A stretch of 64,000 nucleotides of DNA from Marinomonas sp. TW1. Its GTDB lineage: Bacteria > Pseudomonadota > Gammaproteobacteria > Pseudomonadales > Marinomonadaceae. The notes beneath the pieces were generated by a model. It did not search any database. It was given only the letters and a program-made list of their open reading frames with translations, and had not been told where the DNA came from. Made by a program: the position numbers and the translations under genes. This document shows, piece after piece, positions 17,699-25,898 of this stretch; position 1 is the stretch's first letter, and each line of letters starts with the position of its first letter. Where the stretch lies: positions 62,001 to 126,000 of the forward strand of contig NZ_JSEE01000009.1 of the NCBI RefSeq assembly GCF_001625355.1, in the 5' to 3' direction.

Positions 17699-18697
17699 AT
17701 GGCGGCTTTTGGTAGCGTTTTTATGCCTAAGATGGCATTAGCGACATTCGAAAATAATCAGTGGAGTGAAGCAAGTATCGTAGCGGCGGACAGCATTCAA
17801 ATGCATCCAGGTGCGCACGTCTTGCATTATTCTAGTACCTGTTTTGAAGGTTTGAAGGCATTCCGCCACGAAGATGGTAGTGTGCATGTGTTTCGAATGG
17901 ACCAAAATATCAAACGTTTGGCGCAAAGCAGTCGTTTGTTGTTTTTGCCAGAATTTGACGAGGCAGCCGTTTCGAAAATGATCTTAGATGTGGTCGCAGA
18001 ATATGCAGAGGATGTACCTACGCCTCCAGGTTCTATGTACATTCGACCAACTCATATTGGTACCGAAGCCGCCATCGGTAAAGCCGCTGCGCCAACGGCT
18101 TCTTCTATGTTGTATGTATTGTTGTCTCCAGTTGGGGATTATTTTACGGGTGGGGCTAAAGCGTTACGTTTGTTGTTGGATGAAAACGGCATGCGTTGTG
18201 CGCCTCATATGGGAATGGTGAAAAGTGGTGGTAACTATGCCAGCGCATTGGGGCCTATCGCCAAAGCACAAAAAGAAGTACAAGCGGATCAAATCCTGTT
18301 TTGTCCAAATGGTGATGTACAAGAGACTGGTGCAGCTAACTTCTTATTGATTGACGGTAACGAAATCATCACTAAAGGATTGGATACTAGTTTCCTACAT
18401 GGTGTGACACGTTCATCCATTTTGACTCTGGCAAACGATTTAGGCATGACGGTATCAGAGCGTGATCTTACCGTTGATGAGCTACTTGAGCGTGCCGCTA
18501 AGCCAGAAGTGGAAGCGGTGTTGTCTGGTACGGCCGCGGTACTGACATCTGTGGGTACTTTTATTCACGATGGTAAAGACTTTAAAGTCGGCAGTGGCGA
18601 ACCTGGCCCTATTGCACAGAAGCTTCGCCAAGCATTGAATGATATTCAATGGGGTAAGGCAGAAGACAAACATAATTGGCTAACGAAAGTCGTATAA
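17699..18697 (+). CDS. ilvE: Branched-chain amino acid aminotransferase
   Basis: Class IV PLP aminotransferase that makes or degrades Leu, Ile and Val by exchange with glutamate and 2-oxoglutarate. 332 residues, cytoplasmic. The PLP lysine lies in GMVKSGGNYASAL near residue 180; the end of the fold shows VQETGAANFLLIDG and LHGVTRSSIL. The N-terminal segment and length fit the BCAT type II subgroup, somewhat longer than E. coli IlvE. AGGAAAC precedes the ATG. Single gene, closed by a strong terminator. Confidence 0.92.
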   Translation: MAAFGSVFMPKMALATFENNQWSEASIVAADSIQMHPGAHVLHYSSTCFEGLKAFRHEDGSVHVFRMDQNIKRLAQSSRLLFLPEFDEAAVSKMILDVVAEYAEDVPTPPGSMYIRPTHIGTEAAIGKAAAPTASSMLYVLLSPVGDYFTGGAKALRLLLDENGMRCAPHMGMVKSGGNYASALGPIAKAQKEVQADQILFCPNGDVQETGAANFLLIDGNEIITKGLDTSFLHGVTRSSILTLANDLGMTVSERDLTVDELLERAAKPEVEAVLSGTAAVLTSVGTFIHDGKDFKVGSGEPGPIAQKLRQALNDIQWGKAEDKHNWLTKVV

Positions 18698-18731
18698 GCC
18701 TTTTGTTTTAGAGAAAAAAGTCTGAAAGACA

Positions 18732-18779
18732 AAAAACGCCTGTTGACACTCACTTAAGTGGATGCCATCAGGCGTTTTT
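18732..18779. terminator. Bidirectional terminator between ilvE and outer-membrane gene
   Basis: Perfect 11-bp arms (18732-18742 and 18769-18779) with an A run before and a T run after, so it can work on both strands for the converging genes. Confidence 0.85.
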
Positions 18780-18817
18780 GTGTTTAGGCATGAAAACCCT
18801 TTTTTTAACGCTTTGGT

Positions 18818-19360
18818 TTAGAAACTTAAGCGTAATGAGGCGAACATGGCATCGTAGTTATAGCCTGCAATTTCTGCCGTGTCGTAGTTGGCTGCAACGG
18901 AAAAGTTTTTTGTGACATAGTAGCGAGCGGCCACAGCAAAGCTGGAATCAGTGTCTGAGAAAACGTCGTCGTATTTGAATTTACCTTCCAATTCCACTCG
19001 ATCTGAAATGGTGGTGCGAACACCTGCTGTGATCCGAAAGCCGGTTTCGTCATTGCGGCCAATATCCACTTGGACATACTGTAACTGACCGAAAATGTTG
19101 GATTGACTGCCTACACCGGAATACATACCGGCACCAACGGCCATCACATCTAGGCTGCCATATTCGGTTGATTCGAATGCGACGTAAGGTCCCGCTGAGG
19201 TTTCAAATGCACCAGAAAGGGAAGTGTAGCCATCATCAGAGGAGCTAACGTCAACTTTACCAAATCCATAATCAAGGTAGGTAAATAATGATTCTGCATA
19301 AGTGCCTGTAGAGAGAGTAACGGCAGCTGTGGCTAAACTCGATAACAAAATCTTTTTCAT
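18818..19360 (-). CDS. Small outer-membrane beta-barrel protein
   Basis: 180 residues with a clear signal peptide (MKKILLSSLATAAVTLSTG, cleavage after TYA). The mature part alternates polar and hydrophobic residues as in a beta-barrel and ends in SLRLSF, the C-terminal Phe signal recognised by BamA. Family is uncertain: it resembles small opacity or YfaZ-like porins. The start at 19360 is chosen because GGAG lies 7 nt upstream; an ATG 12 bp earlier contains that site. Role not known. Confidence 0.72.
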   Translation of the reverse strand: MKKILLSSLATAAVTLSTGTYAESLFTYLDYGFGKVDVSSSDDGYTSLSGAFETSAGPYVAFESTEYGSLDVMAVGAGMYSGVGSQSNIFGQLQYVQVDIGRNDETGFRITAGVRTTISDRVELEGKFKYDDVFSDTDSSFAVAARYYVTKNFSVAANYDTAEIAGYNYDAMFASLRLSF

Positions 19361-19528
19361 TTTTTTCTCCATTATATTAGTAAATGAAAACAGTTTGTCT
19401 GTGTATTTCTATATCGACGATGAGACTGGGAAGTTTAATCACAATTTGGTTTTATTTTAATGACAGTTGGTTTTTTTTGATTAATGATATTAGGCAAAAT
19501 ACATTAATGACGTAATTGGGATCGAGCT

Positions 19529-19807
19529 ATGAAAGTGGTATTGGAAAAGTTGTGTTCACCTATTTTAAACCTCTTTGAGGGTGGTGAAGGGGCGTATGAT
19601 TACAAACCATCCCATCGTAAAGTACTCATCACCTTAGGGATACTGTGTCTGGTCATTGGCGCCATTTCGATTTATGTGGCTTTGGTGACAGGGCAATTCG
19701 CAGGAATGATTCCAATTGTATTATTCTGTGGTACCGGTTTGGTGTGTGAAGTGGTTGGTTTACTTGGTAGTGATCGTGCTGTTGCTCGTATTTGGAAACG
19801 AAACTAA
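19529..19807 (+). CDS. Hypothetical two-helix membrane protein
   Basis: 92 residues. Two hydrophobic segments (about 33-52 and 55-78) are separated by a short turn and flanked by charged ends; the C terminus is basic (RAVARIWKRN). I do not recognise a family. The start has no strong ribosome site (GATCGAGC). It stands alone, closed by a strong hairpin, and is convergent with the Spy/CpxP gene. Confidence 0.65.
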   Translation: MKVVLEKLCSPILNLFEGGEGAYDYKPSHRKVLITLGILCLVIGAISIYVALVTGQFAGMIPIVLFCGTGLVCEVVGLLGSDRAVARIWKRN

Positions 19808-19836
19808 ATAATGGTCATGAGTTAATGATCGAGGTA

Positions 19837-19862
19837 AGAAAGGCAGCGGAAGCTGCCTTTCT
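19837..19862. terminator. Bidirectional terminator, GGAA tetraloop
   Basis: Perfect 11-bp stem AGAAAGGCAGC/GCTGCCTTTCT around GGAA, between converging genes; 29 bp after one stop and 18 bp after the other. Confidence 0.85.
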
Positions 19863-19880
19863 AGTGGCCCAGAAGGAATC

Positions 19881-20390
19881 TTAGTGACGTTTACCTTTAT
19901 GAGGTTTGTCAGCACAGTCTTCAGCGCGCTCTTGTTGAAGTTCGAAGAATTTCGCTTTTTGATCGGCGGTTAAGACGCTTAGCATTTTATGCTGTTGGCT
20001 TAACTTGTGTACTTGACGCTCAATGCGTTTTTCACTCATTTCTTTTACCAGTTCGGTGGCTTTAGCAGGGTTAAAGTTATCGGCCATCATCAGATCTTTG
20101 AGCTGGTTCATATGTGCTTCACGCGCTTGCATGTCAGGTTTTGGAGCCTTATCAAACTCGGCTTTCATTGCTTCTCGGCTGTCTTTGCGCAACTTTTTCA
20201 ATTGTTCTTTTTGGCTGTCTGTTAACGCCAATTCTTTCATTATGCCGCGGTCAAAACCGCCCATACGGCATTCTTGTTGTGGTCCTCGTGGGCCTTTACC
20301 ATCTCTGTCGCCATGAGCAAAACTGCTGGTCGCGCCTAATGTTAAAGGTAGAACAAGGGAAGCGATAATAAGTTGTTTAGTGAATTTCAT
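19881..20390 (-). CDS. cpxP: Spy/CpxP-family periplasmic chaperone
   Basis: 169 residues with a signal peptide ending ATSSFA. Mature protein is helical, Met- and Lys-rich, and carries the two LTxxQ motifs of the family (ELALTDSQKEQ and VLTADQKAK). Spy and CpxP are periplasmic cradle proteins: CpxP inhibits CpxA, Spy holds unfolded proteins. The position divergent from cpxRA favours the CpxP role. GAGG lies 9 nt before the ATG at 20390; a longer upstream frame has no signal-peptide logic. A perfect CpxR box is in the shared promoter region. A His/Lys-rich tail (DKPHKGKRH) might bind metal. Confidence 0.88.
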   Translation of the reverse strand: MKFTKQLIIASLVLPLTLGATSSFAHGDRDGKGPRGPQQECRMGGFDRGIMKELALTDSQKEQLKKLRKDSREAMKAEFDKAPKPDMQAREAHMNQLKDLMMADNFNPAKATELVKEMSEKRIERQVHKLSQQHKMLSVLTADQKAKFFELQQERAEDCADKPHKGKRH

Positions 20391-20468
20391 AGTTTGATCC
20401 TCAATATGATTAAAGGTTGCTCTCTTGGCAGTGCTCGACTGCATGTGAACTAGAATAGGATCTGCTAG

Positions 20469-20504
20469 GTAAAGCGCGGTCTAAGCATGGTAAAGTATCG
20501 TAAA
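20469..20504. promoter_or_regulatory. CpxR box (perfect) plus degenerate second site
   Basis: GTAAA-GTATC-GTAAA at 20490-20504 matches the E. coli CpxR consensus GTAAA-N5-GTAAA exactly. A weaker copy, GTAAA-GCGCG-GTCTA, begins at 20469, 21 bp away, two helical turns on the same face. Both lie between cpxP and cpxR, so coordinated autoregulation is strongly suggested. Confidence 0.82.
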
Positions 20505-20569
20505 GGATAAAATTTCAACGGGGTTTCAACGTAAAATAGATTTTAGGATCAGTAAGGTTTGAGAACGCG

Positions 20570-21259
20570 ATGACACATATTTTAATTATTGATGACGATG
20601 TTGAATTGAGTGATTTGCTTAAAGAGGTGTTGTCATTTGAAAATTTTCAGATATCGACTGCTTACGATGGTTTGGCCGGATTAGCGACCATGAGTGAGTC
20701 AGTGGATTTGGTATTGCTGGATGTCATGATGCCGAAATTAAATGGTTTTGACACCTTGAAGCAGCTGCGTGAAAAATGGTCTGTTCCCGTATTAATGCTT
20801 ACGGCTAAAGGCGACGAGATCGATCGTGTTGTCGGCTTGGAGTTAGGTGCGGACGATTATTTGCCTAAGCCATTTAGTGAACGAGAACTGTTGGCTCGTA
20901 TTCGCGCTATTTTACGACGCACTCAGGTGGTTCCTGATGTTGAAAAAACTCAGGATGGCGTTTTGTTTCATGATTTAAAATTGTTTCCAGGTCGTTTAGA
21001 AGCCTATTGTAATGAGCAGTTGCTGGATCTAACGAGCACCGAATTTGCCTTGTTGCATTATTTTGTGCAACACCCTGGAAAGGTACTTACTAAGGAAGAC
21101 CTGAGTCTTGAGGTGCTAGGTAAACGGCTTGCTGCTTTTGATCGTGCGGTCGACATGCATGTTTCCAATTTACGTAAAAAACTACCTGACTGGGACAATG
21201 GTAAAGCGCGCATTAAAACCTTGCGTGGTCGCGGTTATTTGCTAGTGGAGAGCGCTTAA
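20570..21259 (+). CDS. cpxR: Response regulator CpxR (OmpR family)
   Basis: 229 residues: receiver domain (residues 1-115, acidic pair IDDD, phospho-acceptor in LVLLDVMMPKLNG, conserved Lys in DDYLPKPF) and C-terminal OmpR/PhoB winged helix (LTSTEFALLHYF to LRGRGYLL). Activated by CpxA in response to envelope stress. The KRLAAFDRAVDMHVSNLRKK segment closely resembles E. coli CpxR. Last base overlaps the cpxA start. Confidence 0.93.
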   Translation: MTHILIIDDDVELSDLLKEVLSFENFQISTAYDGLAGLATMSESVDLVLLDVMMPKLNGFDTLKQLREKWSVPVLMLTAKGDEIDRVVGLELGADDYLPKPFSERELLARIRAILRRTQVVPDVEKTQDGVLFHDLKLFPGRLEAYCNEQLLDLTSTEFALLHYFVQHPGKVLTKEDLSLEVLGKRLAAFDRAVDMHVSNLRKKLPDWDNGKARIKTLRGRGYLLVESA

Positions 21260-22644
21260 TGCGGTTGCCAAAAATCACCAGTTTGTATGGCCGAATTTTT
21301 GCCATCTTCTGGTTTACCATGTTTTTAATCGTGATGGCGGTATTGACCCTGCCACATCTTGACCCACGTAAGAGTCGGGCGATATCGCCACCGCATTATG
21401 ACATGATGTTAAAGATGCGTGATCGGCTTGAGCAACGCTATGCAGGCGTCCGCAGTATTGAGCCCATTGTTGCCTTATTGGAAACTCACCCACCGCGTAG
21501 TAAAGACAACGATGACCGCCGTTTGCGCCTATTTTTAACGGATTTAGATGGCCACATCATTACATCGGACAAACGTCCCGAGTTTATGTTTCGGTCGTTA
21601 CGAAACTTTGTTTCCAGCATTGATAACCCAGATGTGCCGCGCCAACGTTTGTATGGCAAAACCATGTTTTCAGGGCCACTGCCCATCCATTTGGCGGGGC
21701 AAGACTACTTCTTAATCATTGCTATAAAATGGAATGAGCCACCACACTTTTTACTGCAACTGTTTGATCACCCAATTCGTCTGTTACTGGTCGTGATGTT
21801 AGTCAGCACACCTTTTCTTCTTTGGTTGGCGTGGGCTTTGAGTCAGCCTGCAAGACGCTTGGAAGAAGCGGCCAAGCGTGTTTCGCAAGGCGTGTTTGAA
21901 ATAGATCCCGAGCTTGAAAAGGGGACCAGTGAATTTCGCCAAGCGGGTGCGAGTTTTAATCAAATGGTAGAAGCCGTGAACATGATGATCAGTCGTCAGC
22001 AACGTTTGTTGTCGGACATTTCTCATGAATTAAGGTCTCCTTTAACTCGATTACGTATGGCGCAGGCGTTGGCATCACGTAAGCAAGGTGAGAGTGTTGA
22101 GTTGGAACGGATTGATATTGAAGCGCAACGACTTGAGCAAATGATAGGTAAATTGTTAGAGCTATCGAGTTTGCAAGTCGACAGCCATCTCACGCGTGAA
22201 CGTCAACCTTTGTCGAGTTTATTGGAGGGCTTATTTGCGGACAGTCAGTTTGAAGCAGAGCAAAGGCACAAGCAAGTTGAGCTACCAGACATTCCAGCCT
22301 GCGATATCATGTGTCATCCACAATTATTGATGAGCGCTTTAGAAAACATTATTCGCAATGCCATTTGTTACAGTCACAGCATTGTTACCGTGTCATTGGT
22401 ATTACAGGAAAAGAACCTCATGGTGTGTGTGGAAGATGATGGCGATGGGGTGCCTGAGGATGAATTGGAATCCATCTTTAGACCTTTTTATCGCGTGTCG
22501 ACTGCGCGTGACCGTCACTCTGGTGGAACTGGGCTGGGCTTGGCGATTACGGAGAGTGCCATTCGTCAACACAATGGTCATATTCAGGCTAAGAAAAGTG
22601 CACTGGGTGGTTTGAAGGTGGAAGTGGTATTGCCTTTATCTTAG
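21259..22644 (+). CDS. cpxA: Sensor histidine kinase CpxA
   Basis: 461 residues, inner membrane. Membrane helices at about 13-32 and 173-195 flank a periplasmic sensor; then HAMP, dimerisation domain with the phospho-acceptor His in SDISHELRSPLTRLRMA, and an ATPase domain with N box (ENIIRNAICYS), G1 box (DDGDGVPEDE) and G2 box (GGTGLGLAI). It phosphorylates CpxR under envelope stress and is restrained by the periplasmic protein encoded divergently. Start codon shares one base with the cpxR stop. Confidence 0.92.
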   Translation: MRLPKITSLYGRIFAIFWFTMFLIVMAVLTLPHLDPRKSRAISPPHYDMMLKMRDRLEQRYAGVRSIEPIVALLETHPPRSKDNDDRRLRLFLTDLDGHIITSDKRPEFMFRSLRNFVSSIDNPDVPRQRLYGKTMFSGPLPIHLAGQDYFLIIAIKWNEPPHFLLQLFDHPIRLLLVVMLVSTPFLLWLAWALSQPARRLEEAAKRVSQGVFEIDPELEKGTSEFRQAGASFNQMVEAVNMMISRQQRLLSDISHELRSPLTRLRMAQALASRKQGESVELERIDIEAQRLEQMIGKLLELSSLQVDSHLTRERQPLSSLLEGLFADSQFEAEQRHKQVELPDIPACDIMCHPQLLMSALENIIRNAICYSHSIVTVSLVLQEKNLMVCVEDDGDGVPEDELESIFRPFYRVSTARDRHSGGTGLGLAITESAIRQHNGHIQAKKSALGGLKVEVVLPLS

Positions 22645-22723
22645 ACGCGTTTTGTTCAATGCTTTCTGATTTATGCCAATAGAACAAGCGTAATAGAGCG
22701 AGAAGAAAAAAGAACGAGATGTA

Positions 22724-22757
22724 AAAAAATGGGAAGCCAATTGGCTTCCCATTTTTT
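22724..22757. terminator. Bidirectional terminator after cpxA
   Basis: A 34-bp perfect palindrome (17-bp arms meeting at 22740/22741) with an A run on the left and a T run on the right, between the converging cpxA and permease genes. Confidence 0.88.
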
Positions 22758-22773
22758 ATGTTTTTCGCCAGCC

Positions 22774-24066
22774 TTATACGAAGATAAAGAACTTAGCGAT
22801 AAACAGCGCTGCCAGAGCATATACTGCTAGGCTGACTTGCTTACCTTGACCGGACAGTAATTTGATGACCGCGTAACTGATGAAAGACAAAGCAATGCCG
22901 TCTGCAATTGAGTAAGTCAAAGGCATAGTGAAAGCGGCGATTAAAACAGGCGCGGCTTCAGAAATGTCGTCCCATTCCACATGCGCTAAGCTGCTGGTCA
23001 TCAACACTGCAACATACATTAATGCACCCGCTGTTGCGTAAGCTGGGATAGAACCTGCTAGTGGTGCAAAGAACAAGCTTAACAAGAACAACGCTGCTAC
23101 CACTACCGCAGTTAGACCTGTGCGGCCTCCAGCGGCCACACCAGAGGCACTTTCAATGTAACTGGTTGTTGATGATGTACCCAATGCAGCACCCGCCACA
23201 GTGGCCGTTGAGTCAGCCAAAAGGGCTTTCTTCAAACGTGGCAGTTTGCCTTCTTTGTTTAGCAGTCCACCGCGTTGACCAACACCAATTAGGGTGCCAG
23301 AAGTATCAAATAGGTCGACGAAGAAGAAAGCAAAAATCACACTTAACATGCTGATCTGGAATGCGCCTTCAATGTCCATTGCTAGGAATGTTGGGGCAAT
23401 GGATGGTGGTGCAGAGATTAATCCACCAAATTCGTTTTGGCCGAACAGCATGGATAAAATGGTGACCAGCAAGATACCAATCATGACCGCGCCAGTGACA
23501 TTTAAATAAGATAAAGCACAAATGACGAAGAAGCCAAGTAGGCCGTAAATCGCTGATGGCGAAGCTAGATCGCCCAGAGCAACCATTGTCGCAGGGTTCT
23601 TGATGATGATGCCGGAGTTTTGCAAGGCAATCATCGCTAGGAATAAACCGATACCTGCTGCAATGCCAAGCTTTAAAGAAGAAGGAATGGCGTTGATCAC
23701 CCATTCACGAATTTGGAATATACTGATGATGATGAACAAAATACCGGATAGGAATACGGCACCCAGTGCTTGTTCCCAAGAGTAGCCCATGCCCAATACA
23801 ACACCATAGGTGAAGAAGGCATTAAGCCCCATTCCCGGCGCCATCGCGATAGGGTAGTTAGCGTAAAGCCCCATGATTAAGCAACCAATCGCTGCCGCTA
23901 GACAGGTCGCAACGAAAACCGCGCCTTGGTCCATGCCTGCTTGCGCTAGAATCGAAGGGTTTACAAAGATAATGTATGCCATGGTTAGGAAGGTCGTAAT
24001 ACCGCCAACGACTTCGTTACGCACGGTTGTATTGTGTGCTTTTAGTTGAAATAAACGTTCAAGCAT
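22774..24066 (-). CDS. NCS2/AzgA-type purine base permease
   Basis: 430-residue inner-membrane permease with about 12 hydrophobic segments, belonging to the AzgA branch of NCS2 transporters (E. coli GhxP/GhxQ, AdeP/AdeQ; Bacillus PbuG). Signature stretches: VGGITTFLTMAYIIFVNP, APGMGLNAFFTYGVV, and LFDTSGTLIGVGQRGG; the conserved TSSTTSYIESASGVAAGGRT follows. It takes up adenine, guanine or hypoxanthine with protons; the specificity cannot be set by eye. Transcribed alone; a 17-bp inverted repeat separates it from the Dabb gene upstream. Confidence 0.9.
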   Translation of the reverse strand: MLERLFQLKAHNTTVRNEVVGGITTFLTMAYIIFVNPSILAQAGMDQGAVFVATCLAAAIGCLIMGLYANYPIAMAPGMGLNAFFTYGVVLGMGYSWEQALGAVFLSGILFIIISIFQIREWVINAIPSSLKLGIAAGIGLFLAMIALQNSGIIIKNPATMVALGDLASPSAIYGLLGFFVICALSYLNVTGAVMIGILLVTILSMLFGQNEFGGLISAPPSIAPTFLAMDIEGAFQISMLSVIFAFFFVDLFDTSGTLIGVGQRGGLLNKEGKLPRLKKALLADSTATVAGAALGTSSTTSYIESASGVAAGGRTGLTAVVVAALFLLSLFFAPLAGSIPAYATAGALMYVAVLMTSSLAHVEWDDISEAAPVLIAAFTMPLTYSIADGIALSFISYAVIKLLSGQGKQVSLAVYALAALFIAKFFIFV

Positions 24067-24137
24067 TGATTTGCCTTAATTGTGGTTTATAGAATTGAGG
24101 GTTTAAAAACGGCGTTAGTATAAAAAAATAAGGCCGA

Positions 24138-24176
24138 TTTGTGCAGTTAATATTGAAAAAATATTAACTGCACAAA
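24138..24176 (-). terminator. 17-bp perfect inverted repeat after the Dabb gene
   Basis: Arms 24138-24154 and 24160-24176 are exact complements around a 5-nt loop, 11 bp after the Dabb stop on the minus strand. A T run appears about 10 bp beyond. Likely terminator of the monooxygenase-Dabb unit; an operator for the permease is the alternative. Confidence 0.6.
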
Positions 24177-24186
24177 AAATATGGGG

Positions 24187-24477
24187 TTATTGGCCGAAAT
24201 CAATGGCGCCAACATCTGCGACATGAGGGTCGTTAAACGCCATGATTGCTTGGTGTTCAGGGTGAACTTGATAACGACGTAAATCTTCAATGGAAGCAAA
24301 CTGCATGTCCAATATGAGATCCCAACTGCGTGCTTCTTTTAATTCATCTCTGCCAATATGCAGCGTTTTAATTTCTTCAATGCGGTCTTTCAATGCTTGC
24401 ATTTTTTCAATAAAAGTGTCGATGTGATCGGCCGGTGTGTGGTCTTGATATTTGATAAAGACATAATGTTGCAGCAT
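24187..24477 (-). CDS. Dabb (stress-responsive A/B barrel) domain protein
   Basis: 96 residues, a single ferredoxin-like Dabb barrel: start MLQHYVFIKYQD, central RSWDLILDMQFASIEDLRRY and HPEHQAIMAF are typical. Members act as small dimeric monooxygenases or cyclases, or are stress-induced with unknown activity. It lies 20 bp after the FAD monooxygenase stop, so they form one operon and probably act on the same compound. The usual conserved His pairs are only partly apparent. Confidence 0.82.
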   Translation of the reverse strand: MLQHYVFIKYQDHTPADHIDTFIEKMQALKDRIEEIKTLHIGRDELKEARSWDLILDMQFASIEDLRRYQVHPEHQAIMAFNDPHVADVGAIDFGQ

Positions 24478-24497
24478 GTTGATTCCTTATTATCAGC

Positions 24498-25808
24498 TTA
24501 AGACGCTGTTTGTTTCGCGCGTTGTTTTTGAGTGTTCACGTTTATGGTGGGAGCGGCATTATTAAGCGCTTCCATCGCATAGCCTGCCGCGGCTTTGTAT
24601 TTCGCCATCAATTCTTGACGTTCTGTCGTTGGAAAGACGGCTTCGATGTCGTCGAAATGGCCTGAGCAACGTTTGTCTAATTCATTGAGGATCACGAATG
24701 GGCCAGCGCCACGATTACGTAAAATGACCTCAGAAATGCCAGCACACAAACGCTCATTGAAATCGGTTACCGCCGCTTGGGTGACGCCAAATTTTAAGAT
24801 GGAAGCACCTAATTCGCGAGCATCGACAATGGCCTGACTAGCACCGTTCGAGCCAGTTGGATACATAATGTGCGCGGCATCGCCCATTAAGCATACATGA
24901 CCGTCTACCCAGCTTGGTACTGGGTCTCTATCTATCATTGGGTATTCGAATACTTCTTGGGCACCTCGAAGTAAGCCTTGAATGTCCACCCAATCGTAAT
25001 TCCAATCTTCAAAATGATGAATAAAGTCTTGCAGTTCCACTTTCTTGTTCCAATCTCCACTGGTCCAACCTTCCGAGTTGTCCATAGTGACTTCGGCAAT
25101 CCAGTTAATGGTCGCTAAGCCAGTGTCAGGATCGGCAGGCGTAATAGGGTAGAACACGATACGATGGTGATGAGTGCCTAAGCCGACAAAAGAAGCCCCT
25201 GTGCGAATCGGTTTTGCTTGGGTGGTGCCGCGCCACATTACCGCACCGCCCCAATGAATGGGCGGTTGTTGCGGATACATTTGGGCACGTACGGCAGAGT
25301 GTAAACCATCGGCGGCGATCAACAAGGCACCTTCAAGTTCAATTTGTTCCCCATTGGTTAAGGTAACCGTCGCGATGACACCGTCCGTTGTATTCTGGTA
25401 ATGAGTTACTTTATGGCCTGTTTTGATGGCGTCTTTACCAAGTCGATCAATTGCGGTGCGATAGAGCAACATTTGTAACTCACCACGATGTACAGAATAT
25501 TGTGGCCAATGATATCCAGCATCTAGCCCACGAGGCTCACTGTAAACCTCTTTGCCATTGAGGCCAACTAAGGCCCATTCTTTGGTTTGGATGCCTATGG
25601 TGTCGAGTAACGTTTGCTCTAACCCCATGTCATATAATTCACGAACGGCATTGGGTTGTATGTTTATGCCGACGCCAAGGGGTTTGAGTTCCGCTACGGA
25701 TTCAAGCACTAAACAAGGTATGCCAATTTGGTGAAGTGTTAGGGCAAGGCTTAAGCCGCCAATTCCGCCCCCAGCGATTAAAACTGGCTTTTTGTTATTG
25801 GATGTCAT
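24498..25808 (-). CDS. FAD-dependent monooxygenase (PhzS/salicylate-hydroxylase type)
   Basis: 436-residue class A flavin hydroxylase. FAD-binding GGGIGGLSLALTL at residues 13-25, the second FAD motif GDAAHIMYPTGSNGASQAI near residue 300, and the intermediate GADGLHSAVR-like AADGLHSAVR near 165. The opening and the NIQPNAVREL region look like PhzS and related flavin-dependent oxidoreductases, which hydroxylate aromatic or heteroaromatic acids using NAD(P)H and O2. Substrate unknown; the co-transcribed Dabb protein may finish the reaction. A separate purine permease lies further downstream. Confidence 0.85.
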   Translation of the reverse strand: MTSNNKKPVLIAGGGIGGLSLALTLHQIGIPCLVLESVAELKPLGVGINIQPNAVRELYDMGLEQTLLDTIGIQTKEWALVGLNGKEVYSEPRGLDAGYHWPQYSVHRGELQMLLYRTAIDRLGKDAIKTGHKVTHYQNTTDGVIATVTLTNGEQIELEGALLIAADGLHSAVRAQMYPQQPPIHWGGAVMWRGTTQAKPIRTGASFVGLGTHHHRIVFYPITPADPDTGLATINWIAEVTMDNSEGWTSGDWNKKVELQDFIHHFEDWNYDWVDIQGLLRGAQEVFEYPMIDRDPVPSWVDGHVCLMGDAAHIMYPTGSNGASQAIVDARELGASILKFGVTQAAVTDFNERLCAGISEVILRNRGAGPFVILNELDKRCSGHFDDIEAVFPTTERQELMAKYKAAAGYAMEALNNAAPTINVNTQKQRAKQTAS

Positions 25809-25898
25809 AGTTGTTGTAGTCCACAGTTTTTGCTTTAAACGGTTATTATCCCTAACCCTGCTGCGGGATACAATCTTATTACATCCTGTAACCGATGG

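Noticed and set aside
24067-24186. Purine riboswitch before the NCS2 permease
   Set aside because: No three-way junction or conserved purine-aptamer core; only a simple inverted repeat.
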